From Vallitaleaceae bacterium 9-2 (GTDB taxonomy: Bacteria; Bacillota; Clostridia; Lachnospirales; Vallitaleaceae), in contig CP121691.1 of NCBI GenBank assembly GCA_038396585.1, positions 2,108,001 through 2,172,000 of the forward strand: a stretch of 64,000 nucleotides of DNA. The letters run 5' to 3'. Below are positions 24,898 to 34,385 of the stretch, in pieces; position 1 is the first letter of the stretch, and each line of letters starts with the position of its first letter. The notes beneath the pieces were generated by a model. That model saw only the letters and a program-made list of their open reading frames with translations, was not told the DNA's origin and did not search any database. A program made the position numbers and the translations under genes.

Positions 24898-25465
24898 GCA
24901 TATCCTCCTTTTTTTTCCATCGCGACTTTGCTGTTTGAATAATAATCCCTAAAATTCCACCAAGAATAATAATATAAATCGGTGTCACATCAATAAACCC
25001 AACAAAAATCAACCCCATCGCCAACAGAAAATAATCCGAAAACGTCTTTAGAACTTTCTGTCCCATCTTAATAATAGCAGACAATATTAATGCCAATACC
25101 ATAATGCGAATGCCCATAAACGCCTTTTCCACATAGGGATTTGTCTTATATGTGTTGATTACATTTGCCAGCAGTGTGATGATAATCCATGAAGGTGTGA
25201 CCATCCCTAACGTTGCAGCCACGCCTCCAATAAACCCTTTTTGTTTGACTCCAACAAAGGTTGCTGTGTTGATAGCAATGATACCTGGTGTTGATTGGCC
25301 TATTGCATAGTAGTTAATAATTTCTTCATCCGTTGCCCATCCATATTTTTCAACTACTTCCTTATGAATAAGAGGAAGCATTGCATAGCCTCCTCCTATT
25401 GTAAATAGACCAATCTTTAAAAATGCAAAAAACAATTGTATTAACGATCGATCATGATTATTCAT
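24890..25465 (-). CDS. chromate-transporter-family half protein (first)
   Basis: Membrane protein of 191 residues with FLKIGLFTIGGGYAMLPLI and IGQSTPGIIAINTATFVG, the same family as its downstream partner. Its ATG directly abuts the thrS stop codon with no gap, so it depends on the thrS transcript and on translational coupling. The pair is of the short-chain ChrA type. Confidence 0.9.
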   Translation of the reverse strand: MNNHDRSLIQLFFAFLKIGLFTIGGGYAMLPLIHKEVVEKYGWATDEEIINYYAIGQSTPGIIAINTATFVGVKQKGFIGGVAATLGMVTPSWIIITLLANVINTYKTNPYVEKAFMGIRIMVLALILSAIIKMGQKVLKTFSDYFLLAMGLIFVGFIDVTPIYIIILGGILGIIIQTAKSRWKKKEDMHE

Positions 25466-27433
25466 TTATTCGGCTTCTTCCTCTGTCATATGTTGATGAT
25501 AAATATACTTAGAAGCATTTTCTTCAACAAGACGTTTTGCAAATGTCTCTAAGTCAATTGAACCTTCATCTCCTTTTTCACGACTTCGGACACTCACACA
25601 GTTTTTCTCTTCTTCTTCCTGTCCAATAATTGCAAGATATGGTAAACGTTCAAGTCTGGCTTCACGAATCTTATAACCAATCTTTTCTGCACGCATATCA
25701 ATATCCACACGCAATCCCATGCTCTTTAATTTACGAGCAACTTTTTCTGCATACTCATGATTTTTCTCTGATATCGGTAACAACTTCACTTGTGTCGGTG
25801 CCATCCATAATGGGAATGCTCCTGCATATTTTTCAATTAACATCGCAAGTGTTCGCTCATAGCATCCGATAGAGCTTCGATGAATAATAAATGGGCGTTT
25901 TTTAACATTATCTCTATCAACATAGCTCATGTCAAAGCGTTCTGCTAAAGCAAAGTCAATTTGAATGGTTAACAATGTATCTTCTTTTCCATGAACATTT
26001 CTAAACTGAACATCCAATTTAGGACCGTAAAAAGCTGCTTCCCCATCCGCTTCATAATAATCCAAACCAATGTGATTTAGTATTTCTCGCATACTATTTT
26101 GTGTATTTTCCCAAGCTTCTGGGTTATCAATGTATTTATCCGTACGCTTTGAATCCCACTTAGAAAAACGATACCACACGTCTTCTTCGATACCAAGTGC
26201 TCGCATAATCTCTTGTAGAAGTTCTACGACACTTGTAAATTCTTGTTCAAGCTGACTCGGTGTACAGATAATATGCGCATCCGACAAGGTAAATTGACGA
26301 AGTCGAATAAGTCCATGCATCTCTCCGGAAGATTCATTTCTATATAAAGTTGAGGTCTCTGACAAGCGCACAGGTAAATCTCGGTAACTATGTTGTGTTG
26401 CTTTATAAATAACATATTGGAAAGGACATGTCATCGGACGAAGGGCATAAACTTCTTCATCTTTTTCCTCATCTCCTAAGATAAACATACCATCTTTATA
26501 ATGATCCCAATGTCCCGATATCTTGAACAAATCTGATTTTGCCATAATCGGCGTCTTAGTAAATTCATAACCCCAGTTTTCTTCGATATCTTCAACATAA
26601 CGTTGTAAAATCTGCATAAGCTTTGCACCCTTTGGCATCATAAGCGGTAAACCTTGACCTACAATATCTGATGTTGTAAAAATGCCTAGCTCACGTCCCA
26701 ATTTATTATGGTCGCGTTTTTTTGCTTCAGCCAATTGATGTAAATAGTCCTTTAGATCTGCTTTACGACTAAACGCCGTTCCATAGATTCTAGAGAGCAT
26801 CTTATTGCGCTCATCTCCTCGCCAGTAAGCTCCTGCTGTGCTTAAAAGCGCGTAGGATTGAACGGCTTTCGTATTCATCAAGTGGGGTCCGGCACACAAA
26901 TCAACAAACTCACCTTGTTGATAAAACGAAATAATTGCATCTTCCGCCAACTCTTGAATCAATTCAACCTTATATGGTTCTTGCTTTTCTTCCATAAGTG
27001 CAATTGCTTCATTACGAGGAAGTTCAAAGCGCTCAATCGGTTGCTTTTCTTTTATAATTTTTTTCATTTCCGCTTCAATTGCTTTAAGTTGTTCATCTTT
27101 TAAAGCATTCTCTGTCTCAAAATCATAGTAAAACCCTGTATCAATGGCTGGACCAATGGCAAGTTTTACTTCTGGATATAGCCGTTTTACGGCTTGCGCC
27201 ATGATGTGGGATGCTGTATGACGATAAGCACGCTTTCCTGCTTCATCTTGAAATGTCAAAATGTTTAACTGTGCATCTTCTGAAATCACCGTACGTAAAT
27301 CTACCACTTCATCATTTAATTCTGCTGCACATGCCACACGTGCTAAACCTTCGCTGATATCAGCAGCAATATCAATAATCGCCTTTGGTTCATTATATTC
27401 TTTAAATGAGCCGTCTTTTAATGTTACTTTCAT
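25466..27433 (-). CDS. thrS: threonyl-tRNA synthetase
   Basis: Class II synthetase of 655 residues with full domain order: TGS (1-60), editing domain with HTASHIMAQAVKRLYP (about 75), catalytic core with the zinc Cys in RPMTCPFQ (about 335) and motif 3 near SSIGCYERTLAML, and C-terminal anticodon domain. It charges tRNA-Thr and hydrolyses Ser-tRNA-Thr. The ATG overlaps the hemerythrin stop by one base (TAATG). Controlled by the upstream T-box. Confidence 0.98.
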   Translation of the reverse strand: MKVTLKDGSFKEYNEPKAIIDIAADISEGLARVACAAELNDEVVDLRTVISEDAQLNILTFQDEAGKRAYRHTASHIMAQAVKRLYPEVKLAIGPAIDTGFYYDFETENALKDEQLKAIEAEMKKIIKEKQPIERFELPRNEAIALMEEKQEPYKVELIQELAEDAIISFYQQGEFVDLCAGPHLMNTKAVQSYALLSTAGAYWRGDERNKMLSRIYGTAFSRKADLKDYLHQLAEAKKRDHNKLGRELGIFTTSDIVGQGLPLMMPKGAKLMQILQRYVEDIEENWGYEFTKTPIMAKSDLFKISGHWDHYKDGMFILGDEEKDEEVYALRPMTCPFQYVIYKATQHSYRDLPVRLSETSTLYRNESSGEMHGLIRLRQFTLSDAHIICTPSQLEQEFTSVVELLQEIMRALGIEEDVWYRFSKWDSKRTDKYIDNPEAWENTQNSMREILNHIGLDYYEADGEAAFYGPKLDVQFRNVHGKEDTLLTIQIDFALAERFDMSYVDRDNVKKRPFIIHRSSIGCYERTLAMLIEKYAGAFPLWMAPTQVKLLPISEKNHEYAEKVARKLKSMGLRVDIDMRAEKIGYKIREARLERLPYLAIIGQEEEEKNCVSVRSREKGDEGSIDLETFAKRLVEENASKYIYHQHMTEEEAE

Positions 27434-27849
27434 TATTCTACCTTCTTTCTATTGTTCAAAACACTTACATACTTGGCATCTGTATACAATATGTGGTTCG
27501 ACACCCATTCGAGCAAAAACTCGGACAAGTCACGAATAACCCCTTCTTGTCGTAAATCCAAATCTTCTGTCAATGTCTCTTTAACTTTTAGCACAAATGA
27601 ATCATGTTCTTTTTGATGTGCAGCCAAATCATCATATCCTGCACTTCTTAGCACTTTTTCTTCTTCTTCAAAATGGTATACCGTGTAATCTTCTAACTCT
27701 TTTAATACATTATACACTTCATCATAACAATCAATACCATCTTTTACATCACGCTCAAGTGCATTTACTTGTTCAATAAGTGCAAATAATTGCTGATGCT
27801 GCTCATCAATCTCAGGTATTCCAAATGCAAATCGATCATTCCATAACAT
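27433..27849 (-). CDS. bacteriohemerythrin
   Basis: Single-domain hemerythrin of 138 residues. The diiron ligands are visible: His in IDEQHQQLF (about 18), H-x3-E in YHFEEEE, H-x4-H in AAHQKEHDS, and H-x4-D in NHILYTD. It binds O2 and may buffer oxygen or iron. The frame is open to 27951, but that part covers the T-box; ATG 27849 has AGGAGG and the family start LWNDRFAFGIPEID. It is placed between the T-box and thrS, with a one-base overlap to thrS, so it is under tRNA-Thr control. Confidence 0.93.
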   Translation of the reverse strand: MLWNDRFAFGIPEIDEQHQQLFALIEQVNALERDVKDGIDCYDEVYNVLKELEDYTVYHFEEEEKVLRSAGYDDLAAHQKEHDSFVLKVKETLTEDLDLRQEGVIRDLSEFLLEWVSNHILYTDAKYVSVLNNRKKVE

Positions 27850-27868
27850 AATCTTTCCTCCTATAAAA

Positions 27869-28090
27869 TAAAAAACGCCTCTTGCACATTTAAATATGCA
27901 AGGGGCGAGATATTCCCGCGGTTCCACCCTAATTGTTGAAAACCACTTCATTATAACTATAACGCGTTACCGAACCGGATTAAGGTCTCTCAGAGGTAGT
28001 CTTCACATATGTTGTCATGAGAAACGTCTCAGCTAATCGTTTCTTCTCTGTCAAGCGCCATATGCTACTCGTCTCGTCGTCGATTTAATA
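27869..28090 (-). promoter_or_regulatory. T-box riboswitch leader of hemerythrin-thrS operon
   Basis: Minus strand AGGGTGGAACCGCGGG (27915-27930), then TCTCGCCCC and a terminator hairpin with arms TGCAAGGGGC-like and GCCTCTTGCA (27876-27906) and a T run (27869-27875). In the Stem I 3' region two overlapping-phase Thr codons, ACT (27998-28000) and ACC (27995-27997), are specifier candidates. The leader precedes the hemerythrin gene, not thrS itself. Confidence 0.92.
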
Positions 28091-28100
28091 TATTATGTTT

Positions 28101-28128
28101 ATTATAACAAAACTCATTCGTTTGTCAA
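28101..28128 (-). promoter_or_regulatory. sigma-A promoter of the T-box/hemerythrin/thrS operon
   Basis: Minus strand TTGACA (28123-28128), 16-base spacer, TATAAT (28101-28106). Confidence 0.85.
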
Positions 28129-28164
28129 TTCCTTCTTAGAATAATTTTTTTGAATCTGCATGCT

Positions 28165-29463
28165 CTACATATCTAATATATCTTCATATTTTTTTAGAAT
28201 TGTATGACCATAGGAGTCCTTTGCTGCTAAAGCTTCTTCTAAAGTTGCGTATTTTGACCTATCAAATCCCGGCCATGCCCACTTACCACCAAGGTCTTCA
28301 ACATAAGGCGCTACACCTCGACTGACAAGATCAAATCGTGGATCAACCACATCATTTCTCAAGTCCTTTGTTGATGCGTAGGCTTTGAGATGTTGAATAC
28401 TTGCTCGTACGCCTTCTTGAGGTGAAGAAAATGTAGCTGCTTCCCCTGTTGCATTGCCATTAAGGGCGCCGATACCGCCATAGTTGTTTTGATGGGGTTC
28501 AACGATACCACCGTATTTAAAGTATCCTGTTTCATGGCATGCTTGTGCAAAAGCAATATCTCCTCGAACACCTTCTCGTGCCCCTTCATCAATCCATAGT
28601 TGGGCAAATTCTCGAACAGATGTATTGATTTTAGGGTTTGGATTCTTGCTCAATAAATATTTTTCCAGCTGCTTTGCTGTAGCAATAGCTTCCCCCATAA
28701 TAGGTGTCAATTCCTCAACAGCATCTTGAACCTCTTCATCATTATTTTCATCGTTTGGCGTCACATCATCCGTCGCCTCATCCTCTGGCGTAGTATCTAT
28801 CGGACCTTTTGTCTGGTCCTCTTGTACTAGCTTCCCTTCATCAATCAAGACTCGAGACAAGGTGCGTTCATCATCGGCTAATGGCGTATTTAACGTATTG
28901 AACACAATTTTTGCCACATGGTTTCGTGTGAATGATGCTTGTTCCAGTTCTTCTTTTAGTTGTGTATCAATCAAATTAATGTTTAATGCAAAATCTACAG
29001 CTTCTTGGTAGGAAAAATCACCTTCCCTATCATTATAATTCAAGGCACGCAACATAAACGTCAAAAACATCTTTGCATCGACCGTCTGATCCATCCCAAA
29101 CACGCTTTCACTTGTTCCCTGTGTCAGCCCCTTTTCAAAAGCAATGTTCACATATTCATAGCCCCATGAAGGAACATCCAAGAAATAGCTTGTACTATCT
29201 TCCCGCACCAAGACCTCTTCTTCTAGTCCCAGCATTCGCATCATCATTATAAGCGCCTCTAAGCGAGTAGGTTCACGATAGAGTTCAAACCCTTGACTTG
29301 TCCCTTTAAATACACCAAGTTTTTCCAGTTCCTTTGCTTCATAATAGTAGGACTGCATTGAATCTTCTATAATACCTTCATCCATTGCAGCTAACTGTCC
29401 TACCGTCAAGACTTGAATTAACACTATACACATAAACGTTCTAAAGCGTTTTAATCTTGTCAT
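28165..29463 (-). CDS. secreted glucosaminidase with SLH domains
   Basis: Protein of 432 residues. A signal peptide (about 1-25) is followed by S-layer-homology-type repeats (about 40-215; motifs such as EPTRLEALIMMMRMLG and GLTQGTSESVFG), an acidic linker rich in Asp, Glu and Thr (about 215-250), and a C-terminal glucosaminidase/Bax-like domain (about 270-430) with the likely catalytic Glu in ACHETGYFKYGG. It should bind the cell wall through its SLH region and cleave peptidoglycan glycan strands. GGGAG precedes the ATG. Confidence 0.88.
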   Translation of the reverse strand: MTRLKRFRTFMCIVLIQVLTVGQLAAMDEGIIEDSMQSYYYEAKELEKLGVFKGTSQGFELYREPTRLEALIMMMRMLGLEEEVLVREDSTSYFLDVPSWGYEYVNIAFEKGLTQGTSESVFGMDQTVDAKMFLTFMLRALNYNDREGDFSYQEAVDFALNINLIDTQLKEELEQASFTRNHVAKIVFNTLNTPLADDERTLSRVLIDEGKLVQEDQTKGPIDTTPEDEATDDVTPNDENNDEEVQDAVEELTPIMGEAIATAKQLEKYLLSKNPNPKINTSVREFAQLWIDEGAREGVRGDIAFAQACHETGYFKYGGIVEPHQNNYGGIGALNGNATGEAATFSSPQEGVRASIQHLKAYASTKDLRNDVVDPRFDLVSRGVAPYVEDLGGKWAWPGFDRSKYATLEEALAAKDSYGHTILKKYEDILDM

Positions 29464-29488
29464 AATCGTTCTCCCATTCGCGTAAAAT

Positions 29489-29520
29489 TAAAAGACCTAT
29501 CTTAAGATAAGTCTTTTCTT
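29489..29520 (-). terminator. terminator of the nitronate monooxygenase-like gene
   Basis: AAAAGAC and GTCTTTT outer arms with an inner ATCTTAAGAT palindrome, with a T-rich end on the minus strand. Confidence 0.8.
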
Positions 29521-29537
29521 ATAGTATATATGAATTT

Positions 29538-30596
29538 TTATAAAGCTTCAACCTCATTTACCAATTCATCAAAGATTTCTTGTACCGACTGCATTTTATC
29601 CACCTCTGCAACACGACTTCCCACAAAAAGCAAACTATGATCTAAATCTCCATTAACTGCATTTACTAGCGCCTGCGTAATACAAAAAGGCGTCGTCTTT
29701 GGATCGCATTTATGTACACAATGATAACATTTTTTTACTGGGATGCGCCCTTCTTTTTCGATCGTTTTTAACATAGGATTTCTTAGTGCACGACCAGGCA
29801 ATCCCACGGGGCTTTGCATAATAACTACATCTTCTTGTTTTGCATCAATATAAGCCTGCTTAAATGCATCGGATGCATCACACTCATATGTAGCAACAAA
29901 GCGTGTTGCCATCTGCACACCACTGGCACCAGCTTCCATCGCCTTTACAATATCTTCACCTCGAAATATACCTCCCGCCGCAATAATCGGTATATCAAGT
30001 TCCTTTTCATCTAGATACTCTTTTAACTGTGCTACTAATGTATAAAGATCTTGCGCAGAGTTGTCGAGAAGTTCCTCGCGCTTAAATCCTAAATGTCCAC
30101 CTGCTTCTGGTCCTTCCACAACAATGGCATCTGGTTGCCTTTGAAACTTTTTTGTCCAGCGTCGCATAATAAGCTCTGCCGCTCGAAGGGAAGATACAAT
30201 AGGAACAATCTTTGTTGCAGAACCTTCGACTAGGCCAGGTAAATCTAATGGCAATCCAGCACCTGATATAATCAGGTCAACTTTTTCATCTACGGCTACT
30301 TTTACTAATTCCGCATAATTTTTCATAGCCACCATAATATTCACACCGATGATTCCTTTAGTGTTTTCTTTAGCTTTTCGTATTTCTTCACGAAATGCAC
30401 GCAGATTTGATTCAATCGTATTTTTTGCAAAATCATTTTCACGATATCCGCTTTGCGCTCCTGAGATAATACCGATTCCACCTGCATTGGCCACTGCTGA
30501 GGACAGCTTCCATCCAGACACTCCAATGCCCATACCTCCTTGGATAATCGGAAGTTTTGACGTCAAATCTTTTATCTTGAGTTCATTTAATTTCAT
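29538..30596 (-). CDS. nitronate monooxygenase / FabK-like flavoprotein
   Basis: TIM-barrel FMN enzyme of 352 residues. Seen: PIIQGGMGIGVS at the start, VEGPEAGGHLG (about 178), AAGGIFRGEDIVKAMEAGASGVQMATRF-type phosphate loop (about 220-245; key residues GG and G-x-Q) and a C-terminal Cys-rich stretch CYHCVHKC. The family includes nitronate monooxygenases and FabK enoyl-ACP reductase; the Cys-rich tail and absence of fab genes favour the former, but activity is not certain. AAGGAG precedes the ATG. Single gene between two terminators. Confidence 0.85.
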   Translation of the reverse strand: MKLNELKIKDLTSKLPIIQGGMGIGVSGWKLSSAVANAGGIGIISGAQSGYRENDFAKNTIESNLRAFREEIRKAKENTKGIIGVNIMVAMKNYAELVKVAVDEKVDLIISGAGLPLDLPGLVEGSATKIVPIVSSLRAAELIMRRWTKKFQRQPDAIVVEGPEAGGHLGFKREELLDNSAQDLYTLVAQLKEYLDEKELDIPIIAAGGIFRGEDIVKAMEAGASGVQMATRFVATYECDASDAFKQAYIDAKQEDVVIMQSPVGLPGRALRNPMLKTIEKEGRIPVKKCYHCVHKCDPKTTPFCITQALVNAVNGDLDHSLLFVGSRVAEVDKMQSVQEIFDELVNEVEAL

Positions 30597-30616
30597 ATAG
30601 TCTCCTTGCTTATTAC

Positions 30617-30642
30617 TTTGATAATCAAACTAAAATTAGTTT
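30617..30642. promoter_or_regulatory. overlapping palindromes upstream of the nitronate monooxygenase-like gene
   Basis: TTTGATAATCAAA (30617-30629) and AAACTAAAATTAGTTT (30627-30642) lie 21-46 bases before the ATG. Both are near-perfect inverted repeats. The first resembles the FabT/FapR-type fatty-acid operator core (TTTGA..TCAAA), which is suggestive but unproven. I see no clear -35/-10 pair. Confidence 0.45.
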
Positions 30643-30654
30643 ACCACAGGATAT

Positions 30655-30703
30655 AAAAAAATACAAGATGTATTTTCAAAAACACACCTTGTAGTATTTG
30701 ATA
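30655..30703 (-). terminator. terminator after the cyclase gene
   Basis: Minus strand AATACTACAAG pairs with CTTGTATT across an A/T-rich stem, ending in a T7 run at about 30657-30663. Confidence 0.75.
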
Positions 30704-30710
30704 CTATATG

Positions 30711-31343
30711 TTATTTTTCAATTAATACTGCACGTACAAAACTGCCTTCAACGCCTTTGATTTTTAACGGCAAAGCAATAAGTTCATACTGACCTTCTTT
30801 GATTGCTTTTAACTCTAAGCCTTCCAAAATCACTATATCATCTTCCAACAAAGAAATATGTGTCATATGGTTAGGTTGCGCACGTTCAATACCTAGCGTA
30901 TCTATCCCTACACCATTGATTTCCAATGTTTTTAATAGCTTCGCACCACTTTCATCCAGATAAACAAAGTCATAGTCAAAACCTTGGCTTTTATCATAAA
31001 ACGAATTCCGTGTCTTAAATAAAATAAAATCATCTTTTTGAATAGGTAAGTCTTTGATATCATCTGCCGTGATTACATTCTTCTCTAAATACGTCAAATC
31101 AAACACTTTACATGGCGTAATCATTCTGCGTATATCAAATGTGTCTAGTGTCTTACCATCCTTAATCATGTGTAGCGGCATATCAATATGTGTCCCTGTA
31201 TGTATATTCAATGTTACATTGGTTTCATGTGCAGAGCCTGTCTGATGATTTCCAATCACATCAAAAATCGGTTTTTTTATATCCGCATCTTTATAGACCA
31301 TCATCTCCGGTTCAATCAACATTGAAATATCATGTATTTGCAT
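30711..31343 (-). CDS. cyclase family protein (kynurenine formamidase-like hydrolase)
   Basis: Protein of 210 residues with the metal-binding signature HTGTHIDMPLH (H-x-G-T-H-x-D-x-P-x-H, about residues 47-57) of the cyclase/KynB family. These metal-dependent hydrolases open amide or ester bonds such as that of N-formylkynurenine. No kynurenine-pathway genes are nearby, so the substrate is open. AGGAGG precedes the ATG; it lies 29 bases after zwf on the same strand. Confidence 0.87.
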   Translation of the reverse strand: MQIHDISMLIEPEMMVYKDADIKKPIFDVIGNHQTGSAHETNVTLNIHTGTHIDMPLHMIKDGKTLDTFDIRRMITPCKVFDLTYLEKNVITADDIKDLPIQKDDFILFKTRNSFYDKSQGFDYDFVYLDESGAKLLKTLEINGVGIDTLGIERAQPNHMTHISLLEDDIVILEGLELKAIKEGQYELIALPLKIKGVEGSFVRAVLIEK

Positions 31344-31372
31344 AATAACCTCCTTGTAATTCGCACCAATAG

Positions 31373-32848
31373 TTATTCATTCACCCAGCGTCGTCCATCA
31401 TTTTCTATTAAGTCATCCGCCGCCTTAGGTCCATGGCTTCCTGCAGCATAATTCGGAAAGTCCGGACGCTTTTTACTCCATGCATTTTGAATAGCATCGA
31501 CGAACCTCCATGAATATTCAACTTCATCCCAACGGGTAAACAGTGTTTTTTCACCTTTCATTGCATCCAGCAATAGCCGTTCATAAGCTTCTGGACTATT
31601 ATATCCTACTTCACAGTTTTGACAAAAATCCATTTTTACCGGAACAATTTCATTGGTTTGACCGGGTTTTTTTGCATTAAATCTTAAGAAAACCCCTTCT
31701 GTTGGCTGAATTCGAATAATAAGCTGATTGGGCATCATGTCATCTAACTCTTTTAGATATAAAATTTTTGCTAAAGATTTAAACTGGATGACAACTTCAA
31801 CTGTTTTTTCTTTTAAGCGTTTTCCCGTTCGAATATAAAACGGAACACCTGACCAGCGGAAGTTTTCGATTTCAATCTTTAGTGCGATATATGTCTCTAT
31901 ATCTGACTCATCATCCGTACGGTTTTCTTGACGATATCCAATCACTTGTCCATCATCACTTGGTCCATATTGTCCTCGAACAACATAGTCATCCACTTCG
32001 TCTTCTTCATATATCTTTAGTCCTTTAAAAACTTTTACCTTCTCATCACGAATGGATTCCGTATCTAAATGCACCGGCGGCTCCATTGCCGTCAACGCTA
32101 AAAGCTGAAGCAAGTGGTTTTGAAGCATGTCTTTCATCGCACCAGCTTTTTCGTAATAACCGCCTCTTTCTTGAACGCCTAATGTTTCTGTACTGGTAAT
32201 CTGAATATGATCAATATATTTATTGTTCCAGATGGGTTCAAAAAATGCATTGGCAAATCGTATAACCATAATATTTTGCAACATTTCTTTGCCAAGATAA
32301 TGATCAATCCGATAGATGTTTTCTTCACCAAAAGCATGGGTTATATGCTTACTCAACGCTTTTGCCGATGCTAAATCTTTTCCGAAAGGTTTTTCAATAA
32401 CCACGCGCTTATAGCTTCCATTATCACTTGCCAAACCATATTCATGCAGCTTTTCAACAATAATACCAAAATACTCCGGGCTCACCGCTAAATAAAATAA
32501 CCGATTCCCCTTCGTCGCATATTTATGCTCAAGCTTACACAAATACGTATCAAACTCCAAATACTCTTCTTTTCCATCAAAGTTAAGCTGATAATAAAAA
32601 ATACGTGTTTTTAAATTTAACCATATATTTTCATCATAACTGTTACGACTAAACTCTTTTAAGGCGACTTCCATTTCATCAACAAAATCTTCTGTTGTTT
32701 TATCACGCCGTCCTACTGCAACAACGAAAAAATTATCCGGAAGCTGACCCTCTATAAGTAAATTATATAATGCAGGAACAAGTTTTCTTTTTGTTAAATC
32801 CCCTGTTCCTCCAAATATAACCATTGCATTTCCTATTTCACTAATCAT
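31373..32848 (-). CDS. zwf: glucose-6-phosphate 1-dehydrogenase
   Basis: Enzyme of 491 residues that opens the oxidative pentose phosphate path and makes NADPH. NADP-binding GGTGDLTKRKL (about 11-21), the substrate loop RIDHYLGKE (about 175), and FYIRTGKRL are visible. The track frame starts at GTG 32854, but ATG 32848 is 8 bases from AAGGAG and preferred. No gnd or pgl gene is in the window, so the partner steps lie elsewhere. Confidence 0.96.
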   Translation of the reverse strand: MISEIGNAMVIFGGTGDLTKRKLVPALYNLLIEGQLPDNFFVVAVGRRDKTTEDFVDEMEVALKEFSRNSYDENIWLNLKTRIFYYQLNFDGKEEYLEFDTYLCKLEHKYATKGNRLFYLAVSPEYFGIIVEKLHEYGLASDNGSYKRVVIEKPFGKDLASAKALSKHITHAFGEENIYRIDHYLGKEMLQNIMVIRFANAFFEPIWNNKYIDHIQITSTETLGVQERGGYYEKAGAMKDMLQNHLLQLLALTAMEPPVHLDTESIRDEKVKVFKGLKIYEEDEVDDYVVRGQYGPSDDGQVIGYRQENRTDDESDIETYIALKIEIENFRWSGVPFYIRTGKRLKEKTVEVVIQFKSLAKILYLKELDDMMPNQLIIRIQPTEGVFLRFNAKKPGQTNEIVPVKMDFCQNCEVGYNSPEAYERLLLDAMKGEKTLFTRWDEVEYSWRFVDAIQNAWSKKRPDFPNYAAGSHGPKAADDLIENDGRRWVNE

Positions 32849-32906
32849 GGACACATCTCCTTGTCTTTTTGATTATTATATAATAACAATTATTGATTAT
32901 TATACA

Positions 32907-34385
32907 CTATTTTTGAAATTCTGTGAAGTACCTTCCCTTGCGCTTAATCATATCCTCAATTCGCTCAATGTAGATGTCAACATTTTTCACATTTTCCACA
33001 CGTTCCAATCGTCCGTTTGGCTGACATACTTTTGTTGTTGATCCAGCCCCAAAAGCGTATATAGAGATTGCTTCTTCAATAATCTGCATATTGTATAAAC
33101 ATGGAAATTCACTGGTATATCCAATATTTTCATAAGATGCCACCATATTCTTTTGTCTATAGAGATAATAAGGCTGCATATGCATCTGTTCAATCAGTAC
33201 CTGACGCGAAAAAGCCAAAATATCTTCCATCTCTTCACGTTGTGCCATAGAATAGCCTTCTTGTTTTTCCTTAAGCCTCGAAGAGTTTTTTATCGCCAAC
33301 GTGTGTACGGTAACCTCCGAAGGTTTTAGCCCTTGAATCGCTTCAAAGGTCTGACGAATCTGCTTCATATGCTCATTAGGCAACCCCAAAATCAGATCCA
33401 TATTTATTCGCTCAATCCCGACTTCTTTTGCCAATATGTATGCATCTTTTATTGATTCAACTGAATGCTTGCGTCCAATCAAGTCCAACGTCTCTTGATT
33501 CATTGTTTGTGGGTTAATCGAAATTCGCTGTACCCCCATTTGCTTAAGGACGTCAAGTTTTTCTTTTGTGATGGTATCAGGTCGTCCTGCTTCAACAGTA
33601 ATTTCTTGGTAATCTTTTAAGGGAGTAATTCCATCTATATGCTTTAAGAGTTCTTGTAGTTCTTCTGCAGATAGGGTTGTTGGTGTTCCCCCGCCAATAT
33701 ATAAGGCACTTAACTGATGGGTATCTTTTACTAATGGGAGAATCGCATTGAGTTCTTTTTTTAATGCAATCATATAGGCATCATGTGTTAGTTCGTATTT
33801 TTCAAGTCCATTGGAAGGGAAGCTACAGTATAGGCACCGCGTCGGACAATATGGAATCCCTACATATACGGAAGCCACCGGATAGGAATAGTCTTCATCT
33901 GTTTTAAGGTAGCCTTCTTCATAGGAGGCAACTTCAATGGCCAGTTTTGCCATAGCTTTTGAAACTTTATATTTTGAAGTTAATCTTTGTTCAATTGCTT
34001 CATGCAACGCCTCGATTGACTGTTTTTGTGATAATTCATTTTTTATTTTAAACACAAGCTTTGTGGGACGTATTCCTTGTAAAATCCCCCAAGCTGGTGA
34101 ATATCCCGTACGTTTTGCCAAGCATTCAAACAAAGCCGCCTTCACTTGATAACGAAGGTCTGTTGTCACTTTATAGCCGTAGCTATCTTGTTGTTTCTCT
34201 ACTCCTAACCCATTAAGACGAATATAAAAAGAATCGCCATCTATTTCTACTGAAATATCTGAACGATCTTTTTTTGTTGTTAATTCAACTAAATGGTTGG
34301 GATAAAAGACGTGGATTAACACGGAGCATTCATGAGCCAAATTATTAAATTGTGTTTTGCTGATATAAACCTGTAGTCTTTGCAT
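32907..34385 (-). CDS. hemZ: HemZ-type radical SAM coproporphyrinogen dehydrogenase-like protein
   Basis: Radical SAM protein of 492 residues. The cluster motif C-x3-C-x2-C is seen in YCPTRCLYCSF near residue 174, with IGGGTPTTLSAEEL and VEAGRPDTI further on, as in HemN-like enzymes. The long N-terminal region (about 1-165) distinguishes HemZ. Anaerobic bacteria often carry it beside relA, and the biochemical role is not settled. Its ATG abuts the relA stop without a gap, so translation is coupled. Confidence 0.9.
   Translation of the reverse strand: MQRLQVYISKTQFNNLAHECSVLIHVFYPNHLVELTTKKDRSDISVEIDGDSFYIRLNGLGVEKQQDSYGYKVTTDLRYQVKAALFECLAKRTGYSPAWGILQGIRPTKLVFKIKNELSQKQSIEALHEAIEQRLTSKYKVSKAMAKLAIEVASYEEGYLKTDEDYSYPVASVYVGIPYCPTRCLYCSFPSNGLEKYELTHDAYMIALKKELNAILPLVKDTHQLSALYIGGGTPTTLSAEELQELLKHIDGITPLKDYQEITVEAGRPDTITKEKLDVLKQMGVQRISINPQTMNQETLDLIGRKHSVESIKDAYILAKEVGIERINMDLILGLPNEHMKQIRQTFEAIQGLKPSEVTVHTLAIKNSSRLKEKQEGYSMAQREEMEDILAFSRQVLIEQMHMQPYYLYRQKNMVASYENIGYTSEFPCLYNMQIIEEAISIYAFGAGSTTKVCQPNGRLERVENVKNVDIYIERIEDMIKRKGRYFTEFQK

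Noticed and set aside
24334-25465. Chromate resistance island
   Set aside because: Two ChrA half genes directly after thrS with no mobile element or resistance regulator; the family name alone does not show chromate export.
27850-27951. N-terminal extension of the hemerythrin frame
   Set aside because: It covers the T-box antiterminator/terminator and lacks a ribosome site; the ATG at 27849 has AGGAGG and the family start.
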